This document shows positions 1 through 13,200 of a stretch of 64,000 nt of DNA, piece by piece. Position 1 is the first letter of the stretch; every line of letters starts with the position of its first letter. Origin of the DNA: Branchiostoma floridae (lineage: Eukaryota; Chordata; Leptocardii; Amphioxiformes; Branchiostomatidae); assembly GCF_000003815.2 (NCBI RefSeq), contig NC_049996.1, forward strand, positions 7,026,131 through 7,090,130, in the 5' to 3' direction. Position numbers and translations under genes: made by a program. The notes beneath the pieces are model-generated. The model was given only the letters and a program-made list of their open reading frames with translations, had not been told where the DNA came from and did no database searches.

Positions 1-3000
1 TGTTGATCGCTGCGGAGACGAATTGTTTGTTTCAGGAGGCACTACACAGCCTATCACTATCGTATCCTCTCTCGTGACACTCCACGAATTTTTCGTCAAT
101 GTCACCTATACTATGCCATCGTCTTTCCAGGCCCTGTTTAGAGGTGTGTGGACCATTGGCGATGTCGACTTTACTGTGACATTAGAGAAATCCGACGAAG
201 GTTTTATTCTTAGTGGCACAGTAGCAGAAATCACAGTAACCACTGAGAGACTCATCTCTGGGCTTTCTTCCTTTGTTCCTGGTAATGACGTAAGCGATTT
301 ATTCCACCTTCTGAATCTTGATAGCATCTCTGTCATGGACATAAATGTTGAGATTATGATCGAAGACGGCGGATACAGCCTGGAACTGGACTTTAAAACA
401 AATATCCTCGACTCGCAGGTCTTCTTTTTCCTCAGCTCAGCTGAGTCAGATGATGGTTCGGCGAGTCAGTCGTTTTCTATGGGCATCACTGTCAATTCTG
501 TTCGGTTCGGAGATATTATTCGAGATATAGTCGATGAAAATGTTGTTGTTCCTATCATAAGTGACTTAGTCATTCCTGAGGCGGCCTTGTTGGCAACAAC
601 AGCAACACCAGAGCTCGATTATCCCGTAGCTCTTTTTAACGAGGTGGCTTCCGAGCTTTCGACTGGTTTGGGCATTGCCTTCACATTGAAGCTCTCTGAC
701 GATGTTCCTTTTGGGACGTTCTTCCTAGGTTTTGACGGGAACAGATACATGTTTAAGGTCCTTTCTGATGAAACAGTCCCAGTGTCAGCTCTACTGAGCA
801 AAGCTATATCCTCTTTCACGTCCATCAGTCTCCCTCCTCAATTGCCAGTCGCAGATGTTCTAGCTGGATCCTTAAAGAGTTTTGAGTATGACACAGATAC
901 CAATGTCATGACAGTTTCTGCCGATGTTGACGACTCTCTTGTCATCATAGAAAACATCCTCGTTCTTGAGGATCTAACAGCAACATTTCAGCTAGAAAAG
1001 GTGTCGTCTTCCTCCGGAAACGATTATGACTTTACTTTTGAATTATACTCATTGTGGAATATCGATCAGCTGGCTGTCTCTTTGTCGGTCGCTAGAGACC
1101 CCACAACACTGGACTTCTCTTCAGTCGGTACTGTAGAAGATGAGCTGCCTGTAGGCTCCCTTATTCAAGACTTCGGTGTGTCGTTTATCCCGCCAGGCGT
1201 ACTAAGAGATATCCTGCTTAGCATCGGTTTCGAAGAGTTCTCTATCGTGGATCCCAGTGTAGCAATCATGTTTGGGCAGGAATTTGCCGTCCATCTTCAA
1301 GGGAGTGCTGTGATAGGTGACTGGAGCAGTACTGTAGAAATGGTTGTGGGAAGGGTGCAGACCAACCTGGTGATGGCAGCGGGCGTGACACTGTCAAGCA
1401 TTGGCATAGTTCCGGCAGTTAGCAAGCTTACTGGGGGTGCACTGGATATTTCAGTAATTCCCGGAGCAAGTATTTTGTCGCACACTAGCGTTGCCTTTGT
1501 GGTGTCCCCAAGCGCAATGCCCCGAGACCAGCACCTGACAATGTCTTCCCCACTGCTTGCTGATGTTAACACTGAACAAGGAGTCAGCATTGCAGCATCT
1601 TTCACACTCCCAACAGATTGTGGCCAGGACGTATTTTGCAAAGTTGTGAAAAAGCTGCTGGGAGCTGATATTGAACTCAAACTTCTTGCAACTCTGACCA
1701 CTACAAGTGACTTGTACCTGAAGGCAGTGGTTGGAACCCCGGTGACTATAGCTGACGGTATTGAGATGCAAGATGTAGGGTTTGAGATCGAAGTTGGTAC
1801 CACCAATAATGCTATAGGTATAACTGGCTCGCTGGAGTTTGAAACTCCTCCTGTGATCTTAAGGGGTGGTATCGGGGTCTCGCAAAGTGGAGGGTACCTC
1901 AGAATGTCTACTGAAGGGATGTGGAATGAAGCATTCGGGCTTGATTTCCTTGCCATCGGTGACATCAACTTTGAGCTGTCGATTACTCCAGAACCCACTA
2001 TCATAGCGTCGTTGCAATTCGGTGGTCGTGCTATTGTTGGTTACCAAAACAACCCCAGCGCTACCCCCTTTGAGGGATCTGCGTACATAGGTGTGAACAA
2101 AATAGATCCACGACAGAACTATTGCACAGGCTCTATCACTGCTCTTACCATCCCTGCCATCCTTCACGCCTTTGCTCAAACCTTCCAGCTTCCGTCTTTC
2201 TTGGAAGAAATTGGCTTTCCTGATGGAGCCAGTTTTTCGTTCTCCGCTCTTGAGCAAACGCTACCAAACGGTGTTAACATTCCTCAAGGGTTCTTCTTCA
2301 GCGGTACTTTGCAAATACTCTTCTTCAGTGTGAGCGCAGACATTAGACTTGACTCAACCTCCCTGTATGCTGAGGTCACAGTGACCCAGTTCGACATTGG
2401 CAATGGTTTGATCCAGATTTCTGGATCAAGTTCCGAAGCTGGTCCTATACTTCACGTCGACATCAGCTGGGTTCCGATACATGCAGAGCTGCTCATTGGC
2501 GGAAGCGTCACCGTCCTGGGCATCCATGCAAGCACCACTATCTCCATGGATGCGACGAGGACTTACTTTGCCATTGAAGGGAGCTTCCTCAACATGTTCT
2601 CAGCATCTTTGGAGATAGAGGCCAGCTATGGATCTCTGAAAGATGCTGAGTTCTCGGCAACTGGAACCTTTAAAAACGATCTGTTCAGGTCTGTTAGTCA
2701 ATATAAACATCCTCTATCTACTAGTAATCAAATGTACGCAAATTATTGCAATCACAACACGAGGTCAACTAACCAGAATCTGTATGTGTAGCAGTGATTC
2801 ATATACCCTATAGGAAAGAATTTCAAGCTACATTCATGCTATATTAAGTTGTTATGGCGGTTGGTAATACAATTGTTTATTGATAAACTTTTGCTTAATC
2901 ACGCGAAAGCTTGAAATTGAGGTCATCAGGGAAGGGGTAAGGGCCAGACAGAAGATATAATATTGGTACAGTTTACATTTTTTCCTAGTCCTAGCATGTC

Positions 3001-6000
3001 CATACACATATGTCATAATAACACATGATAGTGAAAGCTGCTGCATGATTCGTTTTAGATGTTCGTGTTACTTTAAGAGTCTATTATAGGAAGCTAGAGC
3101 TGGGACTGTGCTTATGTCTAGTGGTAGACCGTTCCAGATGTTGGATTCCAGGTCTCTTTTCGAATCATAAAGTTGATACTGAAGCTGTATACAATTGTTT
3201 TCAGTACTCTGCGGGACAGGGTTGAGGGATACCTGGACAACCTCGTGAAGGAAGCGAACGAGGCATTGGGCAGTGCCAGGAGTGACGTCAGCAAAGCTCA
3301 CGAAGACTGCGATGCCGCAAGAGGACCATTCAACTCTGCTCAGGCTGATGTAAGTTGATATATATTTTTTCAATTGAGAGCTCCGGATTTGTGAACAGCC
3401 TTAAAGAATAATATACACCAATACAACTGAATTTACTAAGCGTGCGGGCTAGATTTTCTCGCCATCCGTGACATCATGTTTAAGCCACCGATTACTCCAG
3501 AACCCACTATTATAGCGTCGTTGGAATTCGGTGGTTGTGCGATAGTTAGATACCAAAACAACCCCATCGCTACTCCTATTGAGGGCTTATACATATATAT
3601 CACAAAGCATCAAGTACAAAATGTCGAATCTGAAGACAATCTAAACTCCTCTAAACTCTAGAATTAGACTTAGAATTAGATTGTGCTTAGTCTTCAATAT
3701 TTACTAACAATATTTCACAAGACGTTACTTTTGCTCACAACATCTAATACGTTGTTGAGTATAAAACATGTACTTCCTAGCGTTATAGTCTATAACCAAT
3801 TAAGCGGGAATGACAGAACAGCGCCAAAGTGTTTGGCCTTATCTGTATGCCATGTATATGACAGTGTCAATGTTAATTTCCAATATAGGACTGGTGTACT
3901 GTGGTGATGTTAAGTTCAATGCAGAACTGGTGTCTATTACCATTGTAATTTCCATACTGGTCTATTGTCCAGTGTTAATGATTAGTTCCTTACATGACTG
4001 GTGTCCTGTCTTACTTAAGTTTTCATTGTAACTTGTCCCATACAGGACGAGCGTTAATGTTAAGTTCCTTTGTAACTTAGTTCCATAAGGGAATATGGTA
4101 CTGTGTTTATGTTAAGTTGCATACAGGGTTGTTGTATAGCACTACATTAATATATTAAGTACAATAAAAGGCATCATATGATCATCATATGACAATTTTA
4201 CAGGTTGACAGTGCACAGCGTGACTTTGACAACGCAGTGGCAGATTTAGAGGGTGCAAAGCGGGACCTGGAGAATGCAAAGAAACCGTTTGACGATGCTG
4301 TCGCTGATCTGAATAGACAACAGCAAAGCTGTCAGTTCCGTGACTGTGAATGGTGTAAGTAGCTCTGAGTCATCACATTTACATGATCTGATGGGGTGTA
4401 CAGTTGCAAGTAATAGCATAATATATTATCCATAAATTTTTGCTTATTTCTTGTGGATAGCTACACATGGACGCTCAATGATGCTGTGAATCAGGCATAA
4501 CCGATCACTGCAATTGATTCATATTTTCATACTTCATAACGTAACGAGTCCTCGAAGATACCATATACACCTTAGTGATAATTTGTGGTAGATGAGGGTT
4601 AGATATCTAGGTTATAAATACGTAAGATTCCATAAACTATTCAGTTCTTCAAGTGTGATTGGCGCCGTAACATCCTAATGGCTTGAACTTAAAGCTGGTG
4701 TCTATAATGTAACCCATATTGATGGTAGCTACAACATTATTCAGAGTGGACGATAATGATTCCAAGCTGTACCATTTGTCCTGTACCGTTTGCATCACAT
4801 GTTGATTTCATAGCAATAGGGAGATCACTTATTTGACATGTATAATGTGTTATACTGTCCATTGCAGATGATGCCCCTTGTCATCTCCACAACGCCGGAC
4901 TGGCAGTGTGCCAAGCTGCATTAGAGGTAAGTTAAATTATCTATCTATCACATTGCCCCATGTGTGGAAGGATTGACGTAACAGGTGACTATCACCTTTT
5001 TTCAAGATGTCAATCCGAGACGTTACTGTAAGGTTTGATCCACTCACACCGGGAAGGACTCTTTCGATAAGTGTGGCTTAATGTGCTTAAGGTGTGGCTC
5101 AAGCAACTACGGGATCTCCATAACGTCCCATCCGAGGGACTTTCTAAACGAAGGATCCTAGGGAAATCCTAACCGAAGCAAGGAATTTATTTACACTTGA
5201 ATGAAGTGAGGAAAGTTGTGCAAAGTGCATTCCCCAAGGGCACAACGTCGGGGGTACATCAGCGGTTTTGAACCCGGGACCTCTGGGGTTTGGGCCAAAG
5301 GCCTTACCGATTACGCCACATGATGTCACTCATATACTTCTGGTGACAAATAAACTACTATCACTAACTTGACAAATATCCACCCAATTATTTCGCATGC
5401 ACATCCGTGTATCAACATCATCATCAATAATTTCAAGTTGTTGACTATTATTAAAATCTTAGCATGAAGAAGTCAGTTAATGTAGGATATAGCTCCACAT
5501 TAATAGTACGCCGACGTCAACAATCACATATATTTTCACACTACAATACTAGATCGCAAAGGGGACAGTTGAAGCGACCAAGCACACACTGGACCTTGCC
5601 CAGCTGGCCGTCTCAGGCGCCCAAGAAGTGGTGGACAACAGCCGCTGGACACTGGACGCTGCAAATGGCGTTTTGGAGGGAACAAAAGAGACAGTACATG
5701 CGACATGCGAGTAAGTGCAACTGTGTACTAATCCATACTGAAGTTTGAAGGTTGAAATGATATTGTATTTGAATTAAATTTTGATTAGCCTTGATATATG
5801 TGGGGTTGTTGAAGAAAGTGGTCTTTCAATAACATGAATGGATGGCAATCCAATTAAATACTTTCGTTTGAGAGAAAAGATATTGAGTTAGATCTATTTT
5901 TATCTAGATCTGTACTGAAGTAAGCTGTTGTGTGTGTACCTACAGTGTTGGCGTGTACACTGCTGAGGGAGCGCTGATTCTGGTAGAAGAAACCCATGAG

Positions 6001-7091
6001 TTCGGCATCAAAGTAGCAGAGAAGGTAAATGCAAAAAAAAAAAACCATCCGTAGAAGATAAAAATATAGTCTCCGTTTGGTAAGAATGGCACTGTAAACA
6101 CCTGCTTCAAAATAGTTTTTTACATGTACTTCATATCCTTATGCTGAATATCTAGGCTTAACACGGTTCCAGTAAGTTAGTTACTGGTAAAAGAATTGTA
6201 AAAGGTCAGAAAAGGGTCTACATTCATAAATGTATGTATTAGGGTGCAAAAAGTATAAACAAATCTTGGAAAAGTTACACTCAGTAATCATGCTTAAAAA
6301 GGTCTCTTTTTAGTGGCCAGATTGACGTATTTCTTCTGTAGGATGTACTAAATAAACTATAAAAGCAATTCAATGTTCTATGTGCTATGAGGGTCTCAGA
6401 ATATGTATACCTCTCCCTTTACCAGGCTGTGAATGGAGTCCTTGGAGGAGTGTTGGACATTAGAGAGATGTGGTTCAGTGTGACAGTTGCTGTGGCACAG
6501 ACGGGCAGCTTCGACGGTCGGATGACGGTCTCGTTCTTTGGAGACGATCCTGTGGTAAGTATTCCTTCACCATATTATGGACATTTCCTTACTCAAGCCT
6601 TTGTGAAGGAGGTTGTAAAGTTGAGATATATCTTTGGAAGAGCTGGGGTCTTTCAGGGAGGCAGCTAAGGATATGTTTCTATATGCTGTTTTACATATCC
6701 TATGAAAAAAAACATGCCTCTTTACATTCATTCAGACCCCAACTAGAATGTTAATTCCAGTGATTACAAGAAAGCTACTCTCTTTCTCCCAAACAAAATA
6801 GTTCTTATTCCTTTGAACAAAGAGAGCCAGTGTCCCACACAACAGACAAAGACCGGCAAAATTGCCTTTCCAATTGATGTACAAGGTTTACACGAAGTCA
6901 TTAATGCAGAACTAGTTTTCAGACATGCATCACCTTGAACTTGAAAATGATATTGTCTGGTAGTTAGACATCAAGCTAAATGCATATTTCTGTATTTTCC
7001 CCAGACGATGGACATCGCGATCAAGATCTTCTCCATCGAGGACATGGTAACTGCCATTTGTGACGTCATCAAAGACATCCTAGACGTGTAA
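1..7091 (+). CDS. 3' part of a large beta-rich, coiled-coil protein gene (partial)
   Basis: I do not recognise the family. Exons with matching phases: <1-2688, 3205-3349, 4204-4354, 4868-4926, 5562-5710, 5946-6024, 6426-6554, 7005-7091 (stop TAA), about 1160 residues visible. The first exon is open to the window edge; an acceptor-like TTTGTTTCAG ends at 35, so the true left boundary is unsettled. Exon 1 codes for beta-rich sequence, poor in Cys, with an N-V-T sequon, and about three diverged repeats near nt 250-400, 790-940 and 1155-1300 (pattern S-x-I/F-x-P followed by a hydrophobic strand). Exons 2-5 code for alanine-, aspartate- and asparagine-rich heptad-like helix with a short Cys cluster (SCQFRDCEW, then PCHLHN) where exon 3 meets exon 4. 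The C-terminus is a short beta-rich tail. It is probably extracellular. The exon chain is secure because every junction keeps the frame; function is unknown. Confidence 0.8.
3451..3600 (+). pseudogene. Degenerate copy of part of exon 1, inside intron 2
   Basis: This intronic stretch is clearly related to nt 1943-2092 of the same gene; both share runs such as ATTACTCCAGAACCCACTAT and TACCAAAACAACCCCA. The copy has substitutions and loses the frame after about 60 codons. No splice sites are evident around it. It looks like a decayed internal exon duplication. It is not counted as an exon. Confidence 0.75.
5025..5330 (-). mobile_element. tRNA-derived SINE in intron 4
   Basis: Read on the minus strand, the head carries a box A-like TGGCGTAATCGGT and a box B-like CCCGGGTTCAAAACC at tRNA spacing (about 5270-5325). 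The body (about 5150-5225) contains a GCACTTTGCACAACTTTCC-type core followed by a GTGTAAAT motif, and the tail holds a GGGACGTTATGGAGATCCCG block. This layout matches the tRNA-head, conserved-core SINEs common in marine invertebrates, from recall. Short CACTCA sequences on both flanks could be target duplications. The tRNA head is too decayed to be a tRNA gene. Confidence 0.7.
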
Positions 7092-7130
7092 ACAATGACG
7101 TCATCAAGGATATCTTAGACGTGTTAACAC
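7061..7130 (+). repeat. 35-bp tandem duplication spanning the stop codon
   Basis: TGACGTCATCAA starts at 7061 and again at 7096, and the next ~23 bases match with a few changes. The first copy contains the last codons and stop of the upstream gene (GTG TAA); the second reads GTG TTA at the equivalent site and lies in the 3' UTR. Confidence 0.8.
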
Positions 7131-10100
7131 TGGCGTTAAAAAAAGAAAATGACCAGTTTTGGGCAGCCGTTATTACACAGGCGCCCTCTTACGACTTTGA
7201 ACAGACATGAATAAGGAATCATTTGCTTACGCTAGTGCTGTTAAGTTACTAGATTACCCCCTCCCCGTTACCCAAGTATCATAATAATCAAGTGAACTTA
7301 GAATGATACTTAAGGCTTATCATAATGATGAAATACATATTTAACTTGCAATAATTGAGGGTGCAAAATATATCCATACAAAATATATCCATATTTCCAT
7401 GCATAGATTTAGGTATTTTAAAACATCAAGTACAATTGATCTAATGTGATAATAGGTCACTGCATGATTCGCCATGCCACTTGTAGATTGTGTATTAAAA
7501 GTGCATTTTGTTGATTTAAAGTTACACTTACGTGTAAGTGGCGTTTAGAATTTGTCACTTAACTTACATCTAACCAAGATGCACAAGTATTTAAACGTTT
7601 CAGGTCTAGTGTACGAGTTTAATGAATAAATTCTAATGTAGAAACTACAAAGTGAATATCATAACCAAGAGCAATAGCCAAATGTTATCAAGAATGACTT
7701 TATGCTGGTGCTTAGTGTAGTTTGATATCTACAAGGTTGATATCTGACCACCAATAGTTCATTTCCTTTGTTAGATAATGATAATGTCGTAGTTGTTATG
7801 CTATACCACGTTGTCTTCATTACAGCCTATTGCAATAGAAACCCTTGCTGGGCGTTATTTACCCAAGATAATGATGATATTCTGAAGAGTCGATCCCTGG
7901 ATTGTGACCCTACAATCGGTCTAAATCATTGAGGGTTGTTGTTTAATCTTGTTCATCCTTCATCAACGTATTTTCAATACATGTGGAACCTCTTCACACA
8001 CTGGTCCTGTTTTTTCTTGAAGAGATTACATTACTTTAGATGGTAAGTCTATACAAGGTAAATGCAAAGCAAGTCAATTTTCCTCAAAAGGAATAACATT
8101 AGTGTCAAACACGGAACGATTCCAGAGACGGCTAGTATGAAAAATGCATGCAATGATACATAAACTTCTGTAGACCTATAAGTGGATATTTGCATCATTG
8201 TGAGTATTAACGCACTACAAGGTCTTGTCTCCAATGGTTGATAAAGTATATGAATGGTCTGATGACGAATGTGCTATTTTTGGGACAGTTTTATTTGTCT
8301 CGTAATCATAAACCTTCAGAATTCCGAGCATGCCTCACTTGGGTCAACAAGTCATACCCTCAGTACTGTAGAAATCCGACTCCTCTCTCCCTAGATATTA
8401 CATCTGCCGCAAATAGAAACGAACAGTGGAACCCAACTCTTCAGTTGCCGACGGACTAGAATACTTTACATAGCAACACGTGTCATGTAAGCTTTCAGAA
8501 GTACTGTCTTAGACTGATGATTAGACAATGTGTACACAACTTGCACAACCATGTTTTTCTATAGGGAGTGTGTCTCCTTATAAACGACACAATATCTCGC
8601 CTTCTTCTTTATACCGATAATCATATGTCGCAGTTCTTTTTAGTTTAGCCAGTAAATTGGTGATGTCTACTTGATCATCAGCATTTATTTGTGACAAATA
8701 AAGGAATAGTATAAATGCTAGCGTAAAGCTACTGGTAATAGTTTGACCATATTCTCAATGACAGCCATACGTACAGTCGTTCCATGTACTAATACGATAG
8801 TACAATCATGTTTAATTTGAACAATTACCTACCATACGATAGTGGTATGTCAAAAATGATTATGGCTGCAGTAGAATTGTACCGGATTGTAACTGTTACA
8901 GCATCACTGTTCATCACTATCAAAACAAATCATTACGCTGTAACAATACACAATATCAGCAACAGCAGACGACATACAAATCCCCCAGACCATGCCGTTT
9001 GTTATTTACAACCTCCGCAACAACCTCTGTTAACGATAATCGATAATCTGACATACTTTGAAGCATGCCTTGGTACCGTTTATATATTCCATTTGGTAAA
9101 GAGGCATAAAATACGTACATACGGGTATGTACATCAACATTAGTGTTACAAAAGCAAGAGCGAGTAGTTGATTTTTTGTCGGAGAGTGTTGTACAAAACC
9201 GCACATTCCTCACTTAAAACGTACATACCGTACGTTATATAGCCCATAAATATGTGCAACAACGATTCTTCCAACCAACACAGCGTTACTCCTGCAAATC
9301 ACTACGTACCGATCAAGTTATTGCAGTGATAATCGCTTAATACCTCAGCCATTTGATTCTTTACCCGACAGCCCAGGTAAAATGTATGTTATACATCGCG
9401 ACACGGCACGATTCAGATTTGATATAAATATTATGTTCTTAAAATTGCCCATATTCTTTTCATTGGTGATAAAACAACGTTCCCCAAGCTTGAAGAAAAG
9501 TTGACACAAGGGCCGGGGGTAATAGCAAATTAACACATCGCACACTAAATAAGCCCAAAATAACACTGCCTCACATTACAACCAGATGATAATTGATATG
9601 CTTACATCACAATATTTTACAAGTTTTAACCAATGATATTTATATGCTTAAGAAATATCCTGTCATTTACACATCACCTTTATACTGCCTCAAAATATAT
9701 CGGTGAGACATTTTAATCAATTAGAATATTTGTACCAATTCATTGTTAGTTCGTTCTCCTTTCTAAATTCTATTTTTCTCAAAACGGACTTTATTTTTCT
9801 TTGGACTTAAAATAAGTCTAATTATACAAATAGCTACAATTGATATTGTTACATCTTCTTGATCGAAAAGAATACCCCATGCGAATTTAATGTTAATTTA
9901 AAGTCTCTAGAGGAATTTACAATAATTGTCATTATATCCACAGCTACCGGTAACATTGTTACATCATATCAATCAATGAGAATATTTCCTTATGAATTTA
10001 GTGTTAATAATCATCATCATCGGTCGACGTGCTTACACACGACGTTTTTTACTTAAGGGGCGATATACCCTTAGCTAGCTGGTGTTTATTAATTCTAGTT

Positions 10101-10204
10101 TGCAATTTTTTTAGCTGAAGCTTAGAGACTCAAAGCATCTCTCCTCATATCCCATAGCTGTCAGTATAAATCAATAAAAAGCAGACATTGAATTATTTTC
10201 TCCT
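7131..10204. other. Spacer between two convergent genes
   Basis: AT-rich sequence with only short, patternless open frames. It should hold the 3' UTRs of the upstream plus-strand gene (an AATAAA lies at 7625-7630) and of the EF-hand gene on the minus strand (TTTATT near 9790, i.e. AATAAA on the minus strand). Nothing else is recognised. Confidence 0.6.
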
Positions 10205-13200
10205 TCACGCGGCCAAAACGTTGATGAATTCCTCGTAGTTGATCATTCCATCTCCTGTGACGTCAACCATCTTCAGGATGTCGTCCACTTCCTGTACACT
10301 CATCCGGTACCCTAATGTCGTCATCACCTTCCTGCATGGGGAAGGGAGAAGAGAAATCTTAATAACCATAACTTCTTTTGGTGCTCTTATTGTGTTGTTC
10401 ACCTCTGTTAAACGAGGGGTATTGCACGTGGTGACTGCTGAGTGTTTGTGACGAAGATATGTCTGCAAAATACATATAGAGCGTCCAGACGGATTGTCTT
10501 TATATTTAGTATACGGGTAAGAGCTTGAAATGCTTAGATTATGGGTCCCCTAGCAGCATATTATGGTACTGCATCGGTAACTTGTTTTAATATCTTGTGT
10601 TCTGGGGTTGCGTTTTCGGTGCTTGTTTTATTTTTTGCTACTGTAACAATAGGTACCTTTGAAGTAGAAAGCGTTAAGAGCATGGACTGTGAACTTGAGA
10701 TATCTGCATTTTAGCATTCAATAAAGAATATACTATTAGATACTTGAATGTACTCTGATGAATTGTAGTTTCAATTGACTATCGGGATAGCCAAGTGTCA
10801 GAGCCATTGTGGTCATTCGGTCAGGCAGTTGATGGTCGGCAGTTATCAACATTGAAAGTGCGCCAGAGAACTACATTGTATTAATCATTACATCATGCCA
10901 AGAAAAACAATGTCGTGAGAAGTAGGGCTAAAAATGTAACCCATTCAATGTTGACAGTATGTATGTATGGCGTCTAGAATATATAGCAAACAGCATTTCA
11001 CCATCCAGGCCAGACATAGCTCTATAAATGGCAGTATCCACTAGTCTACTAGGCAAGCAAAACGAACATCATGCCAAGAAAAACAGCATCGTCAACAGTA
11101 AGGCCATAAATTAGCTGCAACAATGTCAATATTTTAAACCAAGGATTCTTGAAATGGCACCAACAATCTGTGCATATAATTTACTAAGCATAAAAAGTGC
11201 CATGCCAAGAAAAACAAAAACTTGGACTGTAAAATCATGAATGTACCCTAAAAATGTTTGGAGTTTGGAAAATGTAACAATGGCTACAACATCTTGTGAC
11301 GTATGATTATGAGTAACACTAACTTTTTCTAATACATGCATAGCAGACATTGAAATAGGCCAAGAAAAACAGCTATAGTATACAGTAAGGCCATGTATGT
11401 CACCCTGGCAACATTGATAATATGCAGAGCATTTAGAGAGTATATAAGGATGGTCAAAACATGTTGTTATTCGATCGTCCATAAATGACAACTTGATCAT
11501 GCTTTGGCCCAAGCCCTGCCAAGGAAAACATGGCAGTGAGTAGTGTCATGTCAATGTCAATGTCAGTCGCAAACGACCTTATACTATTTCAGTTGTGCTG
11601 GCAAGATAACAAAGGCATAAACAAGTGATAGCCACCATTTTACACAGTAGTAGAACAACAAACAAGATTATATGATCGTGCCAAGGAAAATAGAATGGTA
11701 GGGCCGTGTATATCAACATTGAGTATAACATCAATGAGCCCTTGTATCATTTTTTTTATTATTATTACATGTATATGTGTTGCCTGTGGTTGCATGTGTT
11801 TACATTTTTCTTCAAAGTATTCATTATGGAAGTGGTTCTAGAAAGAGGCAAGGGGTATAGTAACGCCAAATCCACCATAATTTGTAACTACGTCGTACGA
11901 AAGCAAGCCACTTATAGTGGATCTTATGGTGCCAAGAAAAATATAGTATTGACCAACAAGGTCACTTTTGCTTTCAATACAACTTCCACAGTTTTTTGAC
12001 CTTGCCTTCTCTTGGTGGTTCTGGCAAGAGATCATAAACATAATCGGAATACATGGAAGTGCCCTTAAAGCGCCGAAGAACGAAAACAATCACATCCATG
12101 CTCAGTTCGAGCAAAGAAAAATAGATACAACGTAGTGGACCATACTTGCCGCCTTTGAAACGTAATCAAATATCACATTGCACTAGCAGTGGTTTGGGCA
12201 AGAGAACAAGAAAACCTAAAAGTGTGACAACAATCAAGTACTAGGTGTATCTAAAGTTACACCGTTCTATGTGTTATCCATGCGGGGGGGGGGGGGGTCA
12301 CTTACATACTAACAAATGGCTGTTTTCTCTACTAAGTTCCTATGACACTTGATTTTGTATCCATGACAACGTTGTTTCGTAAGCAATACTATATGTTTCT
12401 GCAGTGTACCATTGTTTTCAATCATGTACAGTGGAAACGAAGGCGTACCTAAATTCGGTTGCCCGTATGTACCCAGAACCTTCTCTGTCGAACATTTGGA
12501 ACGCCACTCTCAGATCATCGGCGGCGTGCTCCTCTTCTGCTTGGTACATTAATCTGGGAAAGAAAAAATGTATAAAAACTATAAAGATCCCATCATTACG
12601 TGGAGACACGCTACGTGAGGATAAAAGCAACTGCAGTTCAAAGGGATCCAATTGATAGTTAAATTCCGGAAAATCTTTAATCTCGTAACTTTATAGCTAG
12701 AAGATATTTACAAATTAATTATCATTTGTAAATATAATGTCTAACAGGATGATGAAAATTTAGGTTATAATTCCGGAAATCCAGTTTTTAATTCTAAAAG
12801 CAAGATAACTTGGAGATGGATATGTCAATTGAAATTACATTTGTGTGATATATTGTCGGTCGCAATGAGATGTCTCCAGCTACAAAGCCAATTAATTCTG
12901 CCAAAACCCTCCAGAACTCTTGAACATGAGCCAGCATTTGTAGAAACTTTGTCAGAATTCTGGGAACCTGAGCCAGAATCCTGGGAAGGTGAGCCAGATT
13001 CTGGGAACCTGAGTCAAAATTCTGGGAACCTGAACAAGAATTCTGGGGAAGTGAGCCAGAATTCAGGGAACCTGAGCCTGAAGAGACATGATTATGCTGG
13101 AGCTTAACTAATTGATTTGCACAACATACTACCAGTCCCAAGCTGTATCTCAAATGTTAAGACTTTTTCTACAAACGAACGAACATCAAAAGCATAACCA

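Noticed and set aside
5255-5330. tRNA gene in the intron of the first gene
   Set aside because: Box A and B are present but the stems are degenerate and the sequence continues into a SINE body.
8808-9143. 111-codon open frame
   Set aside because: Composition and lack of flanking splice signals fit chance in AT-rich spacer; no domain is recognisable.
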